From positions 32,360,501 through 32,424,500 of the forward strand of contig NC_092672.1 in the NCBI RefSeq assembly GCF_964355755.1: a stretch of DNA of 64,000 nucleotides. Reading direction: 5' to 3'. Below are positions 21,624 to 34,900 of this stretch, piece after piece; position 1 is the stretch's first letter; each line of letters begins with the position of its first letter. The stretch is from Antedon mediterranea (taxonomy: Eukaryota > Echinodermata > Crinoidea > Comatulida > Antedonidae). The notes beneath the pieces were generated by a model. That model made no database searches. It saw nothing but the letters and a program-made list of their open reading frames with translations, and had not been told where the DNA came from. Both the position numbers and the translations under genes were made by a program.

Positions 21624-24215
21624 ATGGCGGTAATTGCAATGGAAGGAAGGGTGAGCCTCCGATGGTTTTGTCAGGGGGCTGGGACATTTCTCATACCGTT
21701 TGCTGTCGATTTAGTTAAACCAACGGAAAGTAAAATAAATAATTTATACAGTGAATACAAATTAATGGGCATATTACTTTATGTTGCAGTAAATTACGTG
21801 TTGATTTTTGTAACCCTAAAACGATATGCCAGCCAGGTAAGTTCATGATGGACCATTCCACGACAACGTACGTGTCTGTCGGGCGATCAAAATATATTTA
21901 GGCCTAGGCCTATACCTTACTTCACTTTCCGAGGTCGGCCTAGGAATAAACATTTCGGATTGCATTGCATTTACTACTACTACCACTAGGCTAGCCTCTC
22001 TAATCTAACTCACTCAGACCTAGTAAGTGGGCTACTGTTACTAGCCTAAAAAGTGCAGTATTATAAAAAAGATAGTGAGATTGAGTTGACCCAATACTGG
22101 AGGAAAAATAGGCCTACTAGGTCTAGGAGGCTAGGGTCTAAATAATCCCCAGCAAAAAGAAAATCAGAAAATGTATGTGTTTACCGTTAATTAAATTAAT
22201 TAAAATTTGATCAAATTAAATAAGATTTTTAACCAAATTTCCATCGTATGTAAATACAACTTAGGCCTAAACTGAAATCATTTCAAATTAATTAAATTAT
22301 TGATTAATTATTTCATCTTCAGATAGCCGTAAGAGCATGTATGCTCGGGGTGGTATTTGGCTTAGGCCTAACACTAGGCATTCAACCCACCTCATGGAGG
22401 ATATTTGGCTGGTACTGGTCTCTACTTAGCTTCTTCCACTTTTCAGAATATTTCTCAACATCTATTTATAACTTGGAGAGTTTAACGCTTGAGTCGTTTC
22501 TACTGAGTCAGAGCGTTGCATACTACTTAGCAGCCATGGCAAGCTGCTCAGAATTTATAATAGAAATATACTTTTTTCCTGGTAAGTTTATGGTAATCAA
22601 AGCATAAAAAAAACCAATCTCTATAGATTTTATAGTTATTTTTGTACATCATCATTTCAGCCAATGTCAGCTCACTGCAGGGCAAATGCCTCCTGAAGCT
22701 GAACCCATCCTTTTCTGTCCTGTACAATGCCATCCAGAGCAAATGCTACAATCTCAACAAATATAATAAAGAAAGGAATTCTAATTGGAGACCAATACTT
22801 TACATTATAGACAAAAAAAAACTTGGAGAAGATTGAAGCTATGTTGTGATTAAGAAAAAAGCACATGTGATTTGAACTCTGACCCTAACATTACCATCAA
22901 CCTATAACTATTAAATATATTTTCTTATTTCAGGTTTAAAAAATTACTGGTATATAAGTTATTTTGGTCTACTACTAAGTATTGTTGGTGAGGTCATGCG
23001 GAAAGCAGCCATGTTGACTGCCGGTAAAAGTTTTAATCATTATATTCAATTCGAGAAGGCCAACGACCATCATCTAGTAACGCACGGGCTGTATTCCTGG
23101 TCACGGCATCCAGCATACGTTGGTTGGTTTTACTGGAGTGTAGGGACGCAGGTATAAACAATTAATTTACTTTTAAATGATTTAATTTAAATAAATTTCA
23201 GATAAATTACAAGTTTAAATGCCGAAAGAACTGCAGCACAAACCTATAAACAAAAGTCTAGTTCAAAGGTGATCATTTAGCTTAATATTGGTAAAGAGAA
23301 AAATATTTGGCACACATGGAGTGTCATACCTATACTTGAGCTACAGTAGTTGAAAAAAACATCCACACATCCTCTGGTGGCGCTATTTAAAAAGGAACAA
23401 TAACTAGAGACTTCTAAGTTACCTATACGCACAGCCCATAAATAAATTTTAAAATAGTGGCACACATGGTGTGTCATACCTATACTTCAGCTAGTCCATC
23501 AAAACACCTTGTGGTGGTGGTGGCGGCTAGTGTATTTAAAGAGACTAGAGACTTCCAAGTTATCTAAGCAGCCTATAAAAACTGTCATACCCATATTTAA
23601 GCTAGTTATAAATATAAACAGAAACAATACATAGAGACATGTGGCAGGTCAGGGAAAAATTTCATTTAAAAATTTTGTTTAGCAAAATTGCTAATCAAAC
23701 TGATTGTTGAGTCGAGAAACATAGTTTTGTATTGCATTTTTTGCTACACAATTTGCGAAATGTGTAGCAATAAGGTTGTTTTGTATAGCTTTTTGCTATG
23801 CTACACTGGCGAAATTATTCCCTGCAGGTCTACTAAAGCTCTGTCTACACTATCATACTTGTCATATCACACCATATTTGGGCACATCACACTTTTTTTT
23901 TGTCAAACTAGTTTGATAGTGTAGACAGAATCAGAGAATCTCGCTTTTTCCTGGTCTACTAAACAAAAAGCTGAAAGAATATATAAATAAACTTATATTA
24001 ATATCCTATTTTCTCTGTATTTTTTTATTTAGATCACGCTATGTAATCCATTGTGTTCGATAGGCTTTGCGTACACATCTTGGAAGTTCTTCAAAGAACG
24101 TATAGAAGACGAAGAGATCACGTTATTAAACTTTTTCGGGGAGGAGTATCTTGAATATCAAAAAGAGGTACCAACTCGTCTCCCCTTCATATCGGGATAT
24201 AAACTACAATACTAG
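21624..24215 (+). CDS. ICMT: Protein-S-isoprenylcysteine O-methyltransferase
   Basis: Four coding exons: 21624-21836, 22323-22581, 22934-23151 and 24033-24215. All have GT-AG borders and matching phases, giving 290 residues (human ICMT has 284). The enzyme uses S-adenosylmethionine to methylate the C-terminal prenylcysteine of CAAX proteins such as Ras and Rho, in the ER membrane. The family signature is clear: IAVRACMLG, a stretch with HFSEYFSTSIYN, then GEVMRKAAMLTAGKSFNH, LVTHGLYSWSRHPAYVGWFYWSVGTQ-type sequence with the conserved RHP motif, and FFGEEYLEYQKEVPTRLPFI near the end. Several hydrophobic helices precede the catalytic part. The frame is open back to an ATG at 21501, but 21624 gives the usual family length. 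The TAG stop lies inside the first unit of a 60-bp tandem array. Confidence 0.93.
23646..23828. mobile_element. MITE family 3, forward copy in ICMT intron 3
   Basis: GTCAGGGAAAAATTTCATTT ... TTTTGTATTGCATTTTTTGC ... GCGAAATTATTCCCTGCAGG. The same sequence appears inverted at 45632-45810. The ends GGGAA and TTCCC are short inverted repeats. No frame of note. Confidence 0.6.
23834..23933. mobile_element. MITE family 1 (CTCTGTCTACACTATCA ends), ICMT intron copy
   Basis: CTCTGTCTACACTATCATAC at the left is answered by GTTTGATAGTGTAGACAGA at the right. The core has CATATTTGGGCACATCACAC. Related copies lie at 19635, 27505, 35976, 49803, 49982 and 61880. There is no coding capacity. Confidence 0.7.
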
Positions 24216-24730
24216 AACATAAAAGAAGTACCAACTCGGCTACAATTCATATTCGGATATAAACTACAATACTAGAACAGGAAAGAGGTACCATCTTGGC
24301 TACAATTCATATCGGGATATAAACTACAATACTAGAACATAAAAGAAGAAGTACCAACTCCGCTACAATTCATATCGGGATATAAACTACAATACTAGAA
24401 CAGGAAAGAGGTACCAACTTGGCTACAATTCATATCGGGATATAAACTACAATACTAGAACATAAAAGAAGTACCAATTCGGCTACAATACTAGAACAGA
24501 AAAGAGGTACCAATTCATATCGGGATATAAACTACAATACTAGAACATTAAAGAAGTACCAACTCGGCTACAATTCATATCGGGATTAAAACTACAATAC
24601 AAGAACAGAAAAAGAAGTACCAACTCCGGCTACCCTTATAGCAGGATACAAATTGCAATACTAGAACATAAAAGAGGTACCAACTCGGCTACCCTTCATA
24701 CCAGGATACAAATTGCACTACTAGAACACT
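24165..24730 (+). repeat. 60-bp tandem array derived from the last ICMT codons
   Basis: About ten units begin with GAGGTACC or GAAGTACC at 24165, 24225, 24285, 24348, 24408, 24468, 24504 (short unit), 24553, 24614 and 24674. The first unit is the true end of the ICMT coding sequence (EVPTRLPFISGYKLQY and TAG). The others are slightly diverged copies that keep the TAG. Most units are 60 bases, or 20 codons, so the repeats stay in the ICMT frame. The array lies in the 3' UTR. Confidence 0.9.
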
Positions 24731-26814
24731 TTTATATATGAACATTCGTGCAGCCATTCTACTGAACTATATTCCACTAATTTGTTTTTATACTTTATTC
24801 CAGAAATTCATTTTTGAATTTAAATTAAGATTAATTAACATTGCAAAATATTTTGTATATAGCTAAGTTTCTATTGTCAAGAACAAAAATTATGTAATAT
24901 TTGTTTAGTCAGGTTATTCATAAATTCTCTGTATCTGGACATAAAATAATTGTAAGTTATTTTTTTCTGATCTTCATTTTATTTCATTTCAATAAAGAAA
25001 ACTTAATGAGGAAAAAACATCAGAGAGGTATAAATAATATATGAATTATATAAAACACATATTAAAATTAATATATTGGATCATAGGATAATATAAAAAT
25101 AGTCATGTCCACATTTATGCAAGACCATAGCCAGGAAGGGTTTAAACTCATTTTCCTGAAGTGCCCATTTCAAACTAGAGATTAGCAGTGAAATTACTGT
25201 ATGATAAATACAGTATTATGCCTAACTAGCCTAGCTCATGAAGATTTCTGCCCCTTTTGTAGAAAAACCTGTAACAATCCTGGCTACAGACTTGATTTAT
25301 GGATAACTATGGCTGAAAATAAATAGGCCTACAATACACTTTTTTTAATTTAGTAACCAATGTATATTGTGTATAGCGCCATCTAGTCATAGCGCTCTCA
25401 AGTCCTTGGGAAGTTAGCAAACATTTTTTTTTCTAGAATATTAATGTAGAATTTAGTTTGATTGATTTCAATTGAGAACTATGTTATATAGTTTTTCCGT
25501 ATTTTTTTTATTTAGACTATTTTAAAAATTGAGTTGGTCATCACTCAATGACCAAGCATTCATTAAGTAACATTAATTCCAAGGGTTTCCTAATCGAATA
25601 CACCAAAGCATAGATCTGATCACATGCACAGATAATGTTGATGTTATACAGGTATACATTATTCAACATTCAGTCTTTTACAAGAATTTACATTAATCGC
25701 AAAAATAGGTGGACATAACAAAAGATTTTCTTAATGATTTTCTTAATTACATATAATATATAATGAAGAAATAAAACTATGTTATGTTTTGTGAATACTG
25801 TAATTTTAAAGAAAAAGTTGTTTTTAATATTTTTTTTCTTTGATCAGATTAAGTGAAGTTTACTTTTTCGATACTTGTTGTAAGGACCAAACATAATAAA
25901 AGATAAAGAGACCATTTGAAGTACAAAAACATTCAAATTTATTGTCTTAAATAGTGAAAAGAAATATATATACTTTATACATACATCAATGTATATATTT
26001 GGTTTTTGTAACATGACCATTGATTGGCTGGTTCTACAGAGTTGGTATATTTATGACCAATCATGAGAGGTAATTCATTTAATACACAAAACCTGATTTG
26101 CAAGTGAGTTGGCATTCATTCACACTAGTTAAAAATGAATTTAAATGTAGGTTGACATGACATAAGCACCCATTTACACTGGTGAAATGGACATTGTGCT
26201 ATAGCCATGTTATTACTGGCCAAAGGTCGCAAGTATTGGTCAGCTGTGAGCAGCCTGCCACACTATCCTCAATATGCTGACAAATAATACCAATTTACAT
26301 GGCTGAAGCTTAACTGTAGAACAAATTCATATATTTAAATTTACAGGTGGTTGGAATGGATTGTACATACAGGTGGTTGAAGCTATAGGCACAGTCAACC
26401 ATGGCACGGTCATCGTTTGGAAATCAAATGTTGCATATTGACAAGGTCAACCAAACTAACACTGGTTTTGTCTTTCAACACAACAAGGCAAATGGTCAAC
26501 TGTCCCGATAGAAAATAAAAGTATTTTTTACAGTTAACAAAAACATGGAATCATGTTCAATGCATTTACAAGAATCTACAGAAATTACAAAATGTATGGT
26601 AATGTGTTTCATGAAAGTAACAAACTGGCCAGCAGACAAAATTAAACTTATTAAATAAACAACATTTTTAATTACCAATTTATGTACAGCACAAAGTGTG
26701 AGAAATTGCTTCAAATGATTTATCACACATTCGGAAAAAAGTAATCAACCATTTAGTTCAAGGAAACGACGTAAAAAGCACCAAACACGGAGAAATTGTT
26801 ATACAGTAAAACCT
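24731..26814. other. ICMT 3' UTR and convergent spacer
   Basis: An AATAAA at 24992 (TTTCAATAAAGAAAAC) could end the ICMT transcript. The rest, to 26814, shows no gene. Confidence 0.4.
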
Positions 26815-27015
26815 TTAGGACCCAATAGAGTGTGCCCTCTATAGAGTGTCTCCTCAATAGAGTTCCCCTTAATAGAGTGTGCCCCTTTAATAGAGTGAGT
26901 GTGCCCTTAATAGAGTGAGTGTGCCCAGCCTTAATAGAGTGAGTGTGCCCAGCCTTAATAGAGTGAGTGTGCCCTTAATAGAGTTCCCCTTAGTGTCCCT
27001 TAATAGTCCCCAAAG
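26815..27015. repeat. TTAATAGAGTGAGTGTGCCC short tandem repeat
   Basis: Variants of CTTAATAGAGTGAGTGTGCC occur about eight times. The array begins after ACAGTAAAACCTTTAGGACC and ends before TTCTACTGCA, near-inverted ends. Words like CCTTAATAGGGGTGTC recur at 31150, 42625 and 62620, so it seems to have expanded inside a dispersed element. Confidence 0.7.
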
Positions 27016-28354
27016 AAAGTGTTCTACTGCAAATTATTGCAAATATATACTGTACAACAAAAAACAATGTTCAGTATATATTCAATAAGTTCCCTTTGCT
27101 GATCACAATTTTAAACCAGTTTACACTAGACGTAGACCAGCCTAGCATAAACATTATTGACAAATGTAACTTCATTAAATATAATTTAAATTGTTAAATG
27201 TTATATTTTAATTAGCACACTGTTAACTGTTGCCATGGTTTCCGTTTCTCAATCCTCGTTTCAAAAAATATTAATGTGATTTTTACATGCATGTAGAATA
27301 GTATTAACAACTAATAATATTAAATTAATTTCAACCTAATTTCAGTGTGTAAAATGGTTTTTCTAAGTATTCCATTATCTATTCTGTAGAATATTTAATA
27401 TTGGGTTAGTTTCTAATAACTTATAATATATATTATATTCTATTAATTTAACTGTGCATTTATACATTAGTTGACAAAATTAGGGAAATATTCGTATCAA
27501 AAAAATATGGGCACATCACATTTTTTTGTCACATAAAGTTTGATAGTGTTGACAGAGCTTAAACTGTTTTGAATTTTCTGAAGGTTTTGAAGACCTAAAA
27601 CTTTTTTGTACGTAAAGTGCATACTGAAATACCCTTAGCCTATGTCTATGTCTGGTGAATATGGCTGCTGCCAACTCTAAAAAAAAAAAAAAAAGAGGCA
27701 TTTTTGGACCAGTATATTTTTGTTGTTGTAGAAGATGTGACTGGCAAATATTTGTTTACGAACATTCAAAAAATGAAAACAAGCAATGCCATTTCACAGA
27801 AACTGTAAAAACTTTTATGAAAAACTAATCAAATATTTACAGTAGATTCTTGGCCTGTTGCTCGTTCGTTAAGCACTTGCTTAGCGACCTGGAATGAATG
27901 CTAGACAAAGTAATTACAGAAAAGTTACGTATGTACATATTATACTTTATAACAACTCACTCTCTTTACTTGCAATTGCTTTAAAAAACATGGGAAATTT
28001 GCAAGACGGGCAACAAAAATGTTTATTTTGGCCTATATTTAGAGTTAATTATACATTAGCGGCAAGAATTGTCGTAACTATTTATAAATTTAAAGTAAAA
28101 AAAAATTTATTTTTTAGTAAATCTGTCGATATAATTTCTGTTACAGATACAAAAAAACAGATTGCTTTATAGTGAATAAATTTACAACTCGCATTCATAT
28201 AATATGATGAGTTGTTTATTTTAGTAAAGTTGTTGAATTTATTATTAAATGAAATAAAAGGGGACTTGCAAAAAAATATGTTGCACTTGTTGCACTTGTT
28301 GCACTATGTTGTTTGACTCAATACTTGAGTAAAGCTGCAGTTTTCAAATCTTTG
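27016..28354. other. Gene-free convergent spacer between ICMT and RCC2
   Basis: AT-rich DNA with a half MITE at 27505 and a poly(A) run near 27680. Short frames here have no family features. Confidence 0.4.
27505..27565. mobile_element. MITE family 1, half copy
   Basis: Only the right half remains: GGGCACATCACATTTTTTTG, AAAGTTTGATAGTGTTGACA and GAGCTTAA. It lies between ICMT and RCC2. Confidence 0.5.
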
Positions 28355-28635
28355 TACACCACGAGAACCATAAACAATTATTCTCGCACCCTTGTGAGAT
28401 TGTCTTGCATACGCGAGAGTTACCTCATACACCGAGATTGTCTCGCACAGAAAGATTTGTCTAGTGAGGTATATAATATAACCCATGGCAAATATTGTAC
28501 ACCACGAGAACCATACAAAATTATTCTCGCATCCTTGTGAGATTGTCTTGCGTACGCGAGAATTACCTTATATACTGAGATTGTCTCGCACAAAAAGATT
28601 TGTCTTGCGAGTTATTTAATATAACCATTGACTTC
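28355..28635. repeat. 140-bp tandem duplication, GAGATTGTCTCGCA-rich
   Basis: TTGTACACCACGAGAACCAT starts at about 28354 and again at about 28496. Both halves continue with ATTATTCTCGCA, CTTGTGAGATTGTCTTGC and GAGATTGTCTCGCACA. Related GAGA/TCTC words continue to about 28800. It lies just past the RCC2 3' end. Confidence 0.8.
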
Positions 28636-28921
28636 TCACAATCAGTAAACATGATCGTGATGTTTGTTTCACATTTTCCATGTTTGATAATTAGAGATCA
28701 GTGAGATAGTCTCACAATGATTTTGTCTGACATGGCCTGTGAGATTTTCTCACAATATCAGTGCAAAATACTCACATACTCAGTTGAATTTGTCTCACAT
28801 AATCAATGAAACACCCGATGTTTTAAGAAGTTGCAGAGATAACACTCCCATTTACAATTGTGTTACAATACACAAATTGTATTTGTGAGAACACCGACCA
28901 TATCTGCGAGAACACCGTCCT

Positions 28922-31900
28922 CTATTGTGTTGGAGAGAACACTGGTAGCTTCTGTACCTTTTCTTTGTCCTCTTCTTTCTCATCGTCTCTAGCAATCATC
29001 ACAGTGTGACCGAACCCACAAGCCACGCTGTGTATGAAGATCCCCTCCACGGTCTTGACCTCCTTTGCGCAGGTGGAAGAGCGTGGTCCGTTCTCGCCGT
29101 AGCCCAATTCTCCGTATGTTGGTGATGGGCCCCAACTAATTAGGCTCTCATCTGCCGCTATTACGATAGAGCGATTGCTAAGGGAAGAAAAAATAGAAAA
29201 GTTAAAATTTATATGTATACAATTTTGCTTAATCATAAATTATTCTATATATAAATATTATTTAATATTATATTTAATAGTTTTTATACAATAGTCAGAA
29301 TCGGCGATTCAAATCCGACCTAGTCATGTGACTGGATAGTGGGTATCTAATCACAATCTAGTGTGCTACGTTGTGGGGTTAGATTTTCTTTTATTATCCA
29401 AAACACATCGACTACCCTCCAGGACAATCAACATACATGTGCAGTTCAAAACAGCGACTATGACCGCTGCTTGCCGGGTGTTCGTTTAAATTTTATACCA
29501 AATATTACGCATCAACGATTGAATCTATTTTACAGCACTAACGGCATGATAGTAAAGCTAGGCTAGATTATACTCTGGCCACAAGACAAACCTGCATCCT
29601 ATGCTCCTTATGTTCCAACCAATAAGATCTTGTACAGGCTTAGGGTACATGGTTGCTTCACCTGTTGTCTTGGCTTGACCCCAAAAGAACAGCATACCTT
29701 AGAGGAAAATAAAATGTACACTTTGAACAAATCAGCTGTCAATATCCCAAGTTTACTTGAGAATAAAGCGTGGTTCCCACTAGTGACGCAACACAACGAC
29801 GTAACTCAAAGCAAGTGAATTGACCAATCACAAGCAATGGCTTATTCGCTTATGATTGCTAACTGTCTATAACTTCGCTTGTCATTGGTTAAAACGCTTG
29901 CATTGCGTTTACGTCCTTGCGTTATGTTCTAGTGGGAACCAAGCTTAAAATTCATTAAGATCAATGCATTGTATATTTACAGCACCAATCTGCATCGAAA
30001 ATAGTCCTACACTAACTGTTCTGATAAGCATAACTTAGATGAAAATAAAATGTACACTTTAAACAAATCAGCTGTCAATATCCCAAGTTTACTTGAGAAT
30101 AAAGCGTGGTTCCCACTAGTGACGCAACACAACAACGTAACTTAGATGAAAATAAAATGTACACATTGACTGCCAATATCCAGAATAAATGATCAAAATC
30201 AGTGCATTGTACATTACACTGTACATTACACTGTACATTACACTGTAGCTTGTAAATAAGTCTACACTGCATTGGTGCTAATACACTGCAAACCCATTCT
30301 CTACAATCAATTTCCAGACTAAAGTAAATTCTGGGTTATGAGGCATAACTGATTGTGGGTCACAAGTGGCAAATTAGCCTATGTTATATATACCCACACC
30401 CAATAAGTTTCAAGGCACTATGGTGCAAGATCAGACATAAAATTTATGATCAAACTTCAACAAATAAAAACGTTGTTTGGTCACTATACCTTGCTGTCTA
30501 TGTTAGGTAGGCCTAGCATAGAGTTAAAAATGCTAATTCAAAGTTAATATTTCTTCTCGAATGTATATCACTTGTTAGTATTTTGTATCAATAAAAAAAT
30601 ATGAAAATACATTCAACTTTCCCAATACCGTCGGACACCTTTGGGCCAAATATGTCTGGTTTTCTGGGAAAGTCTGGTTTTTGGAATGTGTTTTTAATGA
30701 TAAAAATAATATATTGGTATTGGGAGAGTTTCTGGTATTGGGAACTGTATACAATGTTAGTACGATACTTACCCGTCTCTGTTATAGCCATTGAGTATGC
30801 TGACCCACTATGGATGCTTTTTACACCTCTATTTGGCATATCAAAAGGCTTTAATAAACGAGGTACTGGTTCATTCTTTGGTCCTTGATGGCCCAGGCGG
30901 CCATAGCCACCAAAACCCCATGTGAACACACGCTTCTGGATGTCTAGAGCAACCTACCAATTGCAAACAGTGTAAATAAATATCCTATCAAAAAATATGA
31001 TTTCTAAAAGATTGAAAAGACAGTTCTTCATGAAGAATCTGTATAAGGTATCCTCTTTAAAGATGGTGAATAAATATAATAAATGTTTAAATAAAATATA
31101 AATCATGCTATTATTAAGAGGACACATTCAGGACCAAAGAAAGTGTCTCCTTAATACTAATAGGGGTGTCCCTTATTAGTGGTTGGCCATAGTGAATGCC
31201 CCTCATAAGTTTCATTGGATCTGGATCTGGATGAATACTGGCGAAGGACCACATGGGTATATGCGCCAGGGGGTGCGTCTCTCGGTGTGCAAACATCATA
31301 CTTAACTGAATTTGGAAAGTGTCCTCTTAATAGGAGCATCCCCAGAATAAGGGAGTCCTAAAGGAGGAGTTTTTGTATACACACAATACTCTTAAAATTA
31401 CTAATAAGTGGAGACAAATATTCACTCACAGTATGGTTAACACCACATACAACATCCTTTATCAAAACCCCAGTCAGCGACTTCACTTGACCTTCACGAG
31501 TTCGTTCTATATACACCTGGATTCGTTTTGGAACTAGTTGGCAGTCAAAGGTCACTTTCTTGGACGTTACAAAGTATTGGCCATCATTATTGTGACCTGT
31601 AAAAATATAAAGAAAACAAGTTAAAGAAAAAAAGAGCACATCTCTGTATGGTTACAAACCAATCATCATTGTGATGGCTTCCAATATTTCAATTCTGAAT
31701 TTGGGGTTGTGACACATACTATCACAACGTTACTTTACCTAATTGACTGTATTCTGGATGGCCGAACGAGTAGAGGCGACCTTTGAGGTCAAGAACCATA
31801 CTGAAGTCACCGCCACATGCTACCTTTGTAATTGGCTGACCATCGTATAGAATCTGAAAACAACAACCAATGACAAACATGTTAAAATAAGCATGACTTC

Positions 31901-34900
31901 CAATACTCAATTGTAAATGTCTACGTAGGCCTGCCTTAAATTTACTATAAGACTTCAAAACATCCAATTGTAAATGCATACATAGACCTGACTAAATCCT
32001 TAGAAAACTCAAAACATTGAATTGAAATATTTTATTTATACTGGGCGACCTCTTCAGACTGATCTCCCAGAGGACCCAGTGGCTGTGACACCCTACTTGT
32101 CTTGAAAGATGTACTAGGTTCTTTAAAGTGCACATAAGCTAAATGTGTACACTGGATCTACGGTTTATAGTCCTTATCCGAGAAGATTCGTTCTACCACC
32201 AGAACCATGAGTGAGCCTCGATGTTATGGCTACGTAATTACTGTTCCACTGTATTAACCGCTCGGCTCGGTCTCCCAATACTCAATTGTAAATGTGTAGA
32301 TCTGACTAATTTTCTATAAGATTTCAAAACATTTTCCAATACTCAATTAAATTTGCCTATGTAGACCATGTAGTTATAATTTAGATCTAACATCAAAACA
32401 TTTCCAAATACTAAATTGTAAATTCATACACAGATCTGACAAAAAGAAGTTGAAACAAGACAATGCAGTTTTGACAAACCTTCTGCGGTACACCAATGGA
32501 CGTCTTGTCCTCTTTGTTTCCTTCACATTGGAATCCAAGACCAAGTTGGCCAAACTTATTCTCACCAAATGCAAATACTTCTCCTTCATCTGTTGGTTAT
32601 AATAGATCATTAAAAAAAATATAGTAATAATCATTTTAAAATACGATACGACGATAGGTTTGAGGATGCAGTAGCATTCAAAACAACCATATTAACTTCA
32701 TTTGCAGAAACTATTTTTAACTTTGTCGGTAGCCATCCTAGCTTCTGATAGAGGCCTACATCCATGGGACATCTGTAAGCAAAGCACCTGATGTACTCAC
32801 TTGTCAAACATAGAGTGTGATTACGTCCACACGCAGCTTCCACAATTGTGTAATCTTTTAGCGTTTCAATGACTGTGGGATTGTCTCTTCGTACCGCATC
32901 ACCGTGTCCTAGTTGCTCCTTATCATTCCGACCTAAAACCACAAAAGAATTTTTATTGCAGAACATAAAAATAAAAATATGTAATCAAGTATAAATGCAC
33001 AAAGAAATGCGACTTACCCCAACTCATAGCTAAGCCTTCTTCTGTGACCAGCAGAGTGTGACAAGCTACAGGGCCAGAAAACACTGCCTTAACGCGAATC
33101 CCTGAGAGTGCAGACAAGCGGTGAGGTGACCAAAGGTTGCGGCCACCGACTGGTGAGCTACCGGGCATTCTGGCATGCTTTGGTACCTGGCTACGCCCCG
33201 TCAAATCCCAATTGGTTCCACCACAAAAAAGTAGTTCTCCTGTAACTGTGGACCCCTTTAATCGCTGAAAATATAACAAAATAAATGTATTATTAAAACT
33301 ACTTAATTGAAATCTTATAACAACAACATTCATTTATTTATGAATCTAAGTCTATAGACATAAAATGTTAACTTAACAAATTGGGTCAAGCAATTTCAAG
33401 GGAGAAGTTTTAACACTATAAACAGCCTCTATTCAGAGGACACCTCTTATTATGGAACACTATGGTGTCCCCAAACAAGAATTGGTCTACTGCAACTTTC
33501 GTCATCATATTTTAGAGCTTTTATCCATTTTAGTAGAATGGAATATGTTAGTTTAGGCTGAGAGCAAACAGATCAAGTATTTTGTTTACATGCTTTGATT
33601 CATAGCAAACTTCTTTCACACAAATCTGAAAATGTTATTTTGATGACAAAAATTATTGTGTTGAAAAGACAATTACATTATTTATAACATTTAATCATTA
33701 TTAAATTAAGACACAAAACACATTTAATAATTATATACTAAAATTAGGGTGTTGAAAAGACAATTATATGATTTATAATCGTTATTATTATTATTATTAT
33801 TAAATTAACAGGCACAGAACACATTTTAAATTATAATTAATTAAGAAACAATAATTTAATTTACAGTAATAATGCATGTTTTAAAAGATGTACACATGAA
33901 ATTATTTTGATATTAATTCTCATTTTAACATTTCACTCGCTCTTACAGTGTTACCAAGTCATTATTTGTTAAACAGTTAAATTTAAGAATAATTTTTTTA
34001 CTATTTAAAATAAATGCTTGTCTGGTTATATCTACGGCCATGTTATTATCATAATGGCTTTGTTAAGTACATTTTCCATTAACTAGTCTTACTAGACCAT
34101 GATCAGATGTACAGGGTTCGCTCGCATGTCAATGCCCTACCAAGGTCACGTCTGTTAAAATTCATTAATCATTACCCATAAAACATTTGTCTTATGAATA
34201 ATTCGCAAGAAAATCTTTTTACTTCACACTCTACATGTTCATATTGAACAAATTTGTTTACATTGATTGAAGATTTTTAATTTTCAAATAAGTTTAACCC
34301 GAACATCACGGTGACGAGTTTATGTCTAGAATTTAAACTTGAAACGTGGTAAACAGAGGGTCTGCTAACAAGTTACGGTAGACCAGGATTTTTGTTACGA
34401 TTTAAGAAGATTAAAGGATATCTAACGAATTACAGTAGAGAGAAAAACTTTATGCTTCTGTACCTCGCGTTAATGTAGTGCTTTAGTTAAAATCATGTCG
34501 CTATTTTCATTAATATTACCGTAAACAAATTACAATAATTCTTTTTGTTCATAGAAGTATAACTTATTGTAATGCAAGAAATATATAACATTTATGATAT
34601 TTTGAGAAATGAAATCTTCTGGTCATGTACATTTTTGTCCATTTCTCATGGAAATGCCCTGAAGACAATTTTGGTGTGTACGAAGGGAGCCTCTAGCTTA
34701 CTAGCAAAGACTAACAGAGCCATGTTAAAGTCTCTGTGGTCTCTGCCCTAAAAACCCTGTTGATATTATTAGCATAGAAGGAAAAAGTTAAATTTCACTC
34801 TTCTCTGATAATATACAGATTACATTAAAATATTTGATCATAATGGCTTGTCTCACTTTTTTCTCACAGATACACAGGACTTATAATAAATAGCAATGCA

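Noticed and set aside
22642-22866. An exon between ICMT exons 2 and 3, or an RTE remnant on the minus strand (QDRKGWVQL-like)
   Set aside because: ICMT is complete without it, and the similarity to retrotransposon C-termini is too short to claim.
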